DNA of 36,479 nucleotides from Welwitschia mirabilis (taxonomy: Eukaryota > Gnetophyta > Gnetopsida > Welwitschiales). Under the pieces are notes generated by a model, which made no database searches, was not told the DNA's origin, and worked only from the letters and a program-made list of their open reading frames with translations. How positions within the stretch are numbered: position 1 is the stretch's first letter; each line of letters begins with the position of its first letter. The DNA lies in assembly GCA_051453625.1 (NCBI GenBank), contig JBOZIK010000001.1, forward strand, positions 273,141,049-273,177,527. Reading direction: 5' to 3'. The position numbers and the translations under genes are program-made. Of this stretch, positions 30,766 through 36,479 are shown in pieces.

Positions 30766-31870
30766 GAGGGAAGTTTCCAAGACAAGTGCATCTATCATGT
30801 TTAAGATTTGATCATTATATGATTCATAGGTTTTCAACCCTTCTCTAAGCCATTAAGATTTATGTTTTCTAGAAGATAATGACCTAACCATTTAGAGGTT
30901 AATTTTTTATATAAAAATGCACTTAAGTATTGTATAAAAGGGCTAGTTGGTTTGATTTGAAATGCATATGATTTATCTTTTTTTCATGTTTGAACTTGGC
31001 TTGGGATTTATGAATAAGTTGATGATGTATAGCACAAGTATGTTTTTCATCTAAATGATCAAGTTGAGGTAATCAATTTTTAATAATTTTGTCTAAGTTC
31101 ACAAGGTTAAGTTGATGGGTGGATCGATAGTAGTTATAGAAAACATCAACTAGAAATAGATAAGATTTCTCGTACATAAGTTCATAAGGTAAAAAAAACC
31201 AATACAATTTCACTAAGTACTATAGTAAGTTCAAATAACATAATTAACTTTACAATTTTAAGTTTTCTTTTTGATGAAGACTAATTTTTGGAGCATATTC
31301 TTAATTTTCCTATTAGCATTTTTAGCTTAGCCATTGGATTGTGGATGATAAGCATTAGAAATTCTATATTTAATTATAATGGATAAAAGAAGTTTATAAA
31401 AAAGATAATTAATAAAATAAGTTAATTGATCACTAATAATGGTTTTAGAGAAATTAAAATATTGAAAGATATGAGTTTGAACAAAATTATAGATAGTTCA
31501 AGCATCATTTTTGGAAGTAGGAATAGCTTCAACCCACTTGGTAATATAATAAACAGCCACTAGAATGTAATTTTTATCATGAAAAGGTGATTTGATAGGG
31601 CCTATAAACTTAATCCCCTAATAGTCAAAAGGTTTACAATCAAGCATAGGTTTAAAAAGCATATCTTGAAAGTGATTTATACTATCATAACATTAATAAT
31701 CATTAAATATTCTAGTAAAATCACAAGAATTCTTAAAAAAAGTAGGCTAAGAGAAACAAGAGTGAAAATTTTTTGTTATAGTTATATGGCCACTAAAATA
31801 TTTTCCACATACTTCACTATGGCAACGGTTAAGAATTTCTAGCTTTTCCCATTCAAAAATACATTTATGC
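30766..31870 (-). pseudogene. E3 integrase
   Basis: The zinc domain on minus near 31840 reads RCHSEVCGKYF, with the second His changed to Tyr; the later Cys pair is degraded (NDY, stop, CY near 31690). The core reads DY, stop, GIKFIGPIKSP (about 31615-31580), where the first catalytic Asp is Lys and a conserved Trp is a stop at the same place as in E1. It continues NYILVAVYYITKWVEAIPT. The C-terminal part, LLYNT then LTSKWLG, is split by stops near 30950-30890 and ends in a LNMIDALVLETSLN-type tail. Dead. Confidence 0.82.
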
Positions 31871-32500
31871 ATGATTTTATCTTTACACTTTTGGTAAAGA
31901 TGGGGCTCATTCCACTTATAATTATCAATTCCATAAAAAAAGGAATTTCATTGGTTATGGTTTTAATGCTGAGGTGTTTTTATGGTAATAAGGTAGTTCA
32001 CAATATCAGCATATCAAGGAGGAGAATGAGTAGAAGAGATGGTATAAAATTGTTTAATGGAAAAGAGTTATTCATTAGAAAAGAAATCATTAATGGGAAG
32101 TTCATTGAGAGAATAATAAAGTTGATACAAATGATCGATAATACTATTATCTTTCCTAGCCTTATCAATGATGGTAAGATTGAATTTTTGCATGAGAAGC
32201 ATCCATCAAATAAGTCTAGCACTAGAATATTTATTGATCATAAGATAACATATAGCTACATAATCCATTTAAACATTGGTATGGAATCCAAGATGATAGT
32301 GTCTAAGGTAATCAAGGCAAAAGATAATAGTAATCATTTAATTTTTAGTGATAGTATAGTTCAATTGGATCTTTGACAAAGTTTTACTAAGATAAGATGT
32401 AACTTTAAGACTTTTTTACATTTTTTACAAGAATCCCATCCACTACAATATTAATAATGTTATACATAATTCAAAATTCTTATTTTAATTAAGTCTCATT
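31871..32500 (-). pseudogene. E3 RNase H domain and connector
   Basis: Minus strand: residues matching the E1 RNase H end appear as FNLTIIDKARKDNSIIDHL (about 32195-32140), then a PP, stop, YADIVNY connector near 32010 leading to the integrase zinc domain. Upstream, the segment corresponding to E1's MLAIIFCLDHLRRYLL is shifted and changed. The long plus-strand frame over this region is antisense shadow. Confidence 0.72.
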
Positions 32501-33640
32501 ACAATATGATTAAAAGAAATTTTATGTTTTAAGTGTTTTAAATAAAGTTAACATGAGTTATTCCAATTAAATTTAGCTTCTATTTCAAGTAATGAGTAAA
32601 TGGGATTGCAAATCTTAGCATAATCGTAAATAAAATGGTAATAGAAACTAGCATGCTTAATAAAATATCTAACTTGTTTAACAATAATTTGAGGGTTAAT
32701 ATTTTTAATGATACCAAATTTTATAGGATCCATCATAATTTCTTCACTAGAAATTAATTTCTTAAAATAATCTCATTATTAATAAGGAAGAAATTACTTT
32801 TCCAATTCAAGTGTAGACCACTTTCTATACATCGATTTAAGACTTTCTCTAACCATTTCATGGTTTATTCAAAAGTTTCATCAAAGATTGAGAAGTCATT
32901 TATAAATATTTCAATATATTCCTCTATCATATTAGAAGTGATACCCATCATTACTCATTGAAAATTCCTAAGGAAATTATAAATTCCAAAAGACATTCTT
33001 CTAAAGGCAAATGTTCCAAATGGAGAAGTAAAGATTATTTTTCTTATTTCTTATTAGGTTTGTAAACCTCATTATAACCACTATGCCCTTCAAGAAAATA
33101 GTAGTAGGAATGTCCTTGAATTCTATTAGGTATTTAATTAATAAAGGATAGAGGATAATGATTCTTCTTAGTACCTTTGTTAAGTTTTCTAAAGTCAATG
33201 CACATTTTCCCTTTTCCACTCTTTTTAGAGACCACCATCAAGGAGCTAATCCACTCACTATTAGATATATCATAGATAATCCTAACATTCATAAGTTTAA
33301 TAGTTTCATCTTTGACTACATGCTTAAGGTATGAGCTAAGCCTTTATTGGGATTGTATAATTGGTTTTACATTATCTTCAAGATGGATTTTATGATAAAC
33401 TATGGAAGGAGGAATGGTAATTAAATCCTTATGGGTCTAGGCAAAAGCATTTTTCTTAGATGTTAAAAGTGAGATTAAGCTAAATTATTATTGAGAGGTA
33501 AAAGTTTACTAATCACCAAAGTTTTCTTTAGATTATTAAATGAAAAAATGTATTTCAGACCTTTGGATTACTCTTTCAGTTTTAAGTTATAATCTTTAGT
33601 TGTTATATCCGAATTACCATCATTGACTATCATCTTGGAC
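32501..33640 (-). pseudogene. E3 reverse transcriptase domain
   Basis: From the linker GLKYIF (about 33560) through FRKLN-type residues (about 33190) to the catalytic block YYFLEGHSGYN, where the first catalytic Asp is Glu (33091-33089). The YxDD-type motif reads FINDFSIFD: its first Asp is Asn (32900-32898) and the second is kept (32897-32895). The thumb/connection lies in the open frame 32736-32548, with VRYFIKHASFYYHFIYDY and the intact FNWNNSC that is broken in E1. Frameshifts near 33000-33200. Inactive. Confidence 0.85.
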
Positions 33641-33879
33641 TGTCATTTGAATGGTTATGGTGAATGACATCCCTTAAAAAGATTTTTTTTTGAGTTCATA
33701 TGTTTAACGTATTCTTGGTTTAAAACTTCTTAATCCTCATGATTAAGAGAGTGTATTTTAGTTGAGTCATCATATAAGGTTAATTTATGTAACATTATGA
33801 ATCTCTTCTCAATTCAGCAATGTTGTAAAAATAAACTTGATTTACATTATGATAATCTCCATTCACCTTATTCTTTTTT

Positions 33880-34340
33880 TTCCTTCTTTTTTTTTTTTTT
33901 GAAAGTAGTGTTAAAAAAATCTAATGGTAAACTTCTTATTGCCTATGTGACATTCAATCATTTTAGTCTGTATGTCAATGATATAGTGGGTAGCTTCACA
34001 AAGGGATCTTCTTAAGAATAGTGGATAAACACCATCATGTTATACTTTAAGAATGATTATATCTATATGGTAGAAGGCCTCTTTAATTTTGATAGCTAAG
34101 TCTTTAATGATCCCCAAGTATTTCTTAATTAAAGTATCAACTAATTCTAAGAGATTAGTATAGGTTTCACTCTATTTTCTAAACCAAATATTTTACATAT
34201 GTGAAAAGAAATGATGTTTACAGTTACTCCTATGTTAATCAAGATTTTTCTAATTCTCTTATTTTCTTCTAGAGTAAAATCCACTATTTTATCCTATAGT
34301 CTTTTAATTTAAGACATTATTTCATAACTAAGTTAAAGAT
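33880..34340 (-). pseudogene. E3 retropepsin region
   Basis: On minus the active site reads ILINIGVTVNIISFH, with the catalytic Asp changed to Asn (34236-34234), the same change as in E4. The C-terminal motif THYIIDIQTKMIECHIGNKKFTI (shown here as IIDIQTKMIECHIGNKKF) lies near 33990-33930. The plus-strand frame 33797-34015 is antisense to it. Confidence 0.78.
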
Positions 34341-34599
34341 AGATTGAGCAAGGAAGACCTTATAAGGAATGGTACATTTTTATTTTCTTCTAACTAGATC
34401 TTTTTACAACTTAACATACTTAGAATTTTCTTACAAGAGTTTCAAAAAAGGTAAATTTATGTTTACCTCTTGTATCAAGGATTTCAATTATTCATCATAA
34501 ATAGGATTTTTTGTTTAAGCTATCAAGGCAATAAGTAGATAGGTTCTTCCCTTTGTTTTCTTGTCAATAATGTTTTATGGTCGGCTTACCATTTAAAAT

Positions 34600-36000
34600 T
34601 GAACAAAAGTTATATGTGTCTAAAATTTGCTACATCATTTTCTTTATTATCTTTTTCATTGTTTCTGAATGTTAAAGCCTCATGGGTAGGAGGTATTGTA
34701 TCATTATCTCTTCTACTTACTTCTTTTTAATCTCTCTTAATATTATTTGGGTTTGCTAAAAGTTGTGATGCAATAGATTCATGTGGTTATTACTTAGCTA
34801 ACATTGTTTATTAAAGGATATTAACTAATTTTTTAAGATTATTATTAGTCTTTTCTAGCATTTTTTTCAATTCTTCTATTAAATTTCTAAGTGAATCACT
34901 CTAATTTGGTTGAAGATTTGATGTAGTTGGTTGAAAGTTAGAGTTATCTAATTGGACATTTGAATTTTTAAATCTATTCTCAAAAGGTTTCTAATTTAAT
35001 TATCTGGTCATTGTTTATTGATATTGTGATTGATTTTTAAAGTTAAAAGGTCTTTGATTAAATGCACACACTTCTTCAAACATCCTCTCTTTACATGTTG
35101 GCAACAAGGGGCATTCTTTTAATAGATGAGAGTTATTTTCACATATATCACATGTTGAAATTTGTTTCCTTCTTTTACTACCTTTGAATCAACTATCATT
35201 TAAGTGTACTTCTATAAAGTTATAGTAAAATCCTTAATCATATTAGTTGAATTATCTTTCTCTTCTACCTTACCTTATTTTACTTCCTTTAAGTCTTTTA
35301 TTATTTGGTCTATGATTTAGTTTTCTTTAGAAGATACTTTTGGCCAAGTTTTACTTATTTCAACTAGATCTTCCAACAATCTTCATGCATTATCTAAGGT
35401 TAAGTTCATTAAGTTACCATTATAATAAAATTCTACAAGTTGTTTAGTTTAACTATTAAATTAATTATAAAAATAATCTATTAATTATTCTTTAGAAAAT
35501 TCATTAATAGTATTAGAATAGATAGCTATGATAAATTATACATAAGTTAAGGAATAATCTTCATAAGGTTGTTGCTAAAAGTTGATACCCTTCTTCCTTC
35601 TTTTTTTTATAGTACTTTCATTCATAAATCTTTTAACTAAGACTTCTTGTACTTGATTTCATGCCTTATCACTTTTGTGTGAAATGGTTCTAAGCAAGAG
35701 TTTTATTTTTTCTCTAAGTGTGATAGGAAAGATAATCATATAAGTTCAAGTACTAATACATTTCTTCCCATTTTCTGAGGTAAGAACAAGTTGTTCAATG
35801 TTGGCTAGATGTTGAAATGGTTCCTCCTCAGGTTTTCTAAAAAATGTTGGATTTGCACTTAATTTTCTTAATTCTACATCATCGGTAGAAGGTAAATTGA
35901 AAGTATTTTGAGTTTTACTTTTTCTATTAGCAAGGAAATCTCTAAGCTTAGAATTTGCATTTGAAGTAGAAGTTCTAAGCATTATTGGTTTATTACATGA
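34600..36000 (-). pseudogene. gag: E3 gag
   Basis: Capsid/nucleocapsid protein. The N-terminal open frame 35982-35746 starts MLRTSTSNANSKLRDFLANR and includes EEPFQHLANIEQLVL. The capsid domain (about 35730-35330) is broken by stops. The zinc knuckle at 35152-35111 is intact, C-D-I-C-x4-H-x4-C, the only complete CCHC knuckle in the window. The Pro/Lys-rich tail is near 34740-34640. Gag leads into PR at 34340. Confidence 0.85.
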
Positions 36001-36479
36001 AGTTATCTATTTTTATTTTTATGATGGTTTTAACATAGATGAAAAAGAAATAACATGATCTAATTCAATGATATTATTTTTAGACTTTTCTTTTGAAAAA
36101 TTTAACTTTAAAATAATAAAAATAGAAAAATATTCTTCTTTGATTATTGGAATTTACATACATTAGATATGTGTACTTAGATTTTTCATGAAGCTGAATA
36201 AATCCTCTCTAATGTTTTATTCAATAAAGTTTTACTCTTGTTGGTGGCCTAAATTTGCACTTCAAAAGTAATCAATGCTATAAATAGGAGATTGCAATTA
36301 GGCTTAGTATAGGGTGAATTAACCAACGAATGTCATAATCTAGAGAGCGTAAGGTAACAATCTAATCAAGCACATGAATGAGAAAGAATGTAACTTAAAT
36401 TTCAATTCAATATTTTTAAGTAATTTTATGCTTTTGTATGCAAAAAGGGAAATTAACAATGCAACTATTCTAATGTGCA
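36001..36479 (-). other. E3 leader (partial) and end of window
   Basis: Up to about 36240 the sequence resembles E2's leader near 4150-4195 (a GAATAA, CTCTCTxAT, TTCAAT pattern). Beyond that similarity fades. The stretch 36270-36290 contains a plus-strand CTATAAATAGG. The change may be a boundary or simply decay. No gene seen. Confidence 0.45.

Larger units (their letters stand above)
27280..36479 (-). mobile_element. Athila-type LTR element E3 (5' end outside window)
   Basis: Order on minus from the window end: partial leader, gag, PR, RT, RNase H, INT, 3' region, PPT, 3' LTR (28498-27280). LTR, pol and 3' block are close to E1. The 5' LTR and PBS would lie beyond 36479. The five bases after the LTR end are GTGAT (27279-27275), the predicted target duplication. 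The internal order is uninterrupted, but all frames are broken. Confidence 0.9.

Noticed and set aside
31867-32376. Longest uninterrupted plus-strand frame without N (169 residues)
   Set aside because: It is antisense to the E3 RNase H/integrase region, whose residues are recognisable on the minus strand; AT-rich sequence leaves such shadows open.
33797-34015. Plus-strand 72-residue frame
   Set aside because: Antisense to the E3 protease C-terminus; includes a long poly-T tract read as Phe.
36275-36290. Plus-strand CTATAAATAGG as a promoter
   Set aside because: An isolated TATA-like string in AT-rich leader sequence, without pyrimidine patch or LTR context.

Overview
The window reads as plant nuclear heterochromatin, probably from a flowering plant. 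It is very AT-rich and I find no intact host gene, tRNA or rRNA. Nearly everything recognisable is decayed Ty3/gypsy (Metaviridae) LTR retrotransposon sequence of the Athila type. Evidence for that assignment is an RT motif of the FMDDFS type, a primer binding site matching the 3' end of tRNA-Asp, LTRs of about 1.1-1.25 kb and a gag-PR-RT-RNaseH-INT order. I cannot name the species. No copy has intact gag or pol frames.

Layout. Positions 1-1137 are a 72-73-bp tandem satellite interrupted by two N gaps. A TATA box with a pyrimidine patch (1237-1266, minus) and a 37-bp tandem repeat (1281-1427) lie beside it. Positions 1790-5661 are the 5' half of a minus-strand element, E2 (PR, gag, leader, PBS, most of its 5' LTR). 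E2's LTR is split by a plus-strand element, E1 (5662-25392), with a 5-bp target duplication ATCAT on both sides; the missing end of E2's LTR resumes at 25398-25669. Within the gag-PR part of E1 lies an 8.34-kb insert (10232-18572) flanked by TATCA. The insert is a 229-bp plus-oriented LTR stub, E5, followed by a minus-strand element, E4 (10461-18572), which has lost RT, RNase H and most of integrase. This is a Russian-doll nest: E2, then E1, then E5, then E4. Without the insert E1 is about 11.4 kb, as expected for an Athila element.

Positions 25670-27279 are AT-rich sequence with nothing recognisable. A fourth element, E3 (27280 to beyond the window end, minus), follows with 3' LTR, 3' region, integrase, RNase H, RT, PR, gag and part of a leader; its 5' LTR is outside the window.

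As a set, the elements would once have encoded capsid (gag with a CCHC knuckle), protease, reverse transcriptase/RNase H and integrase. All are now broken by substitutions, many of them C-to-T or G-to-A, including loss of catalytic aspartates. The most unusual signals are a recurring 24-nt quasi-palindrome (TCATCC, 12 nt, GGATGA), a conserved block downstream of pol with a possible splice acceptor, PBS decay made almost wholly of transitions, and tandem gag duplications at 100-N scaffold gaps.
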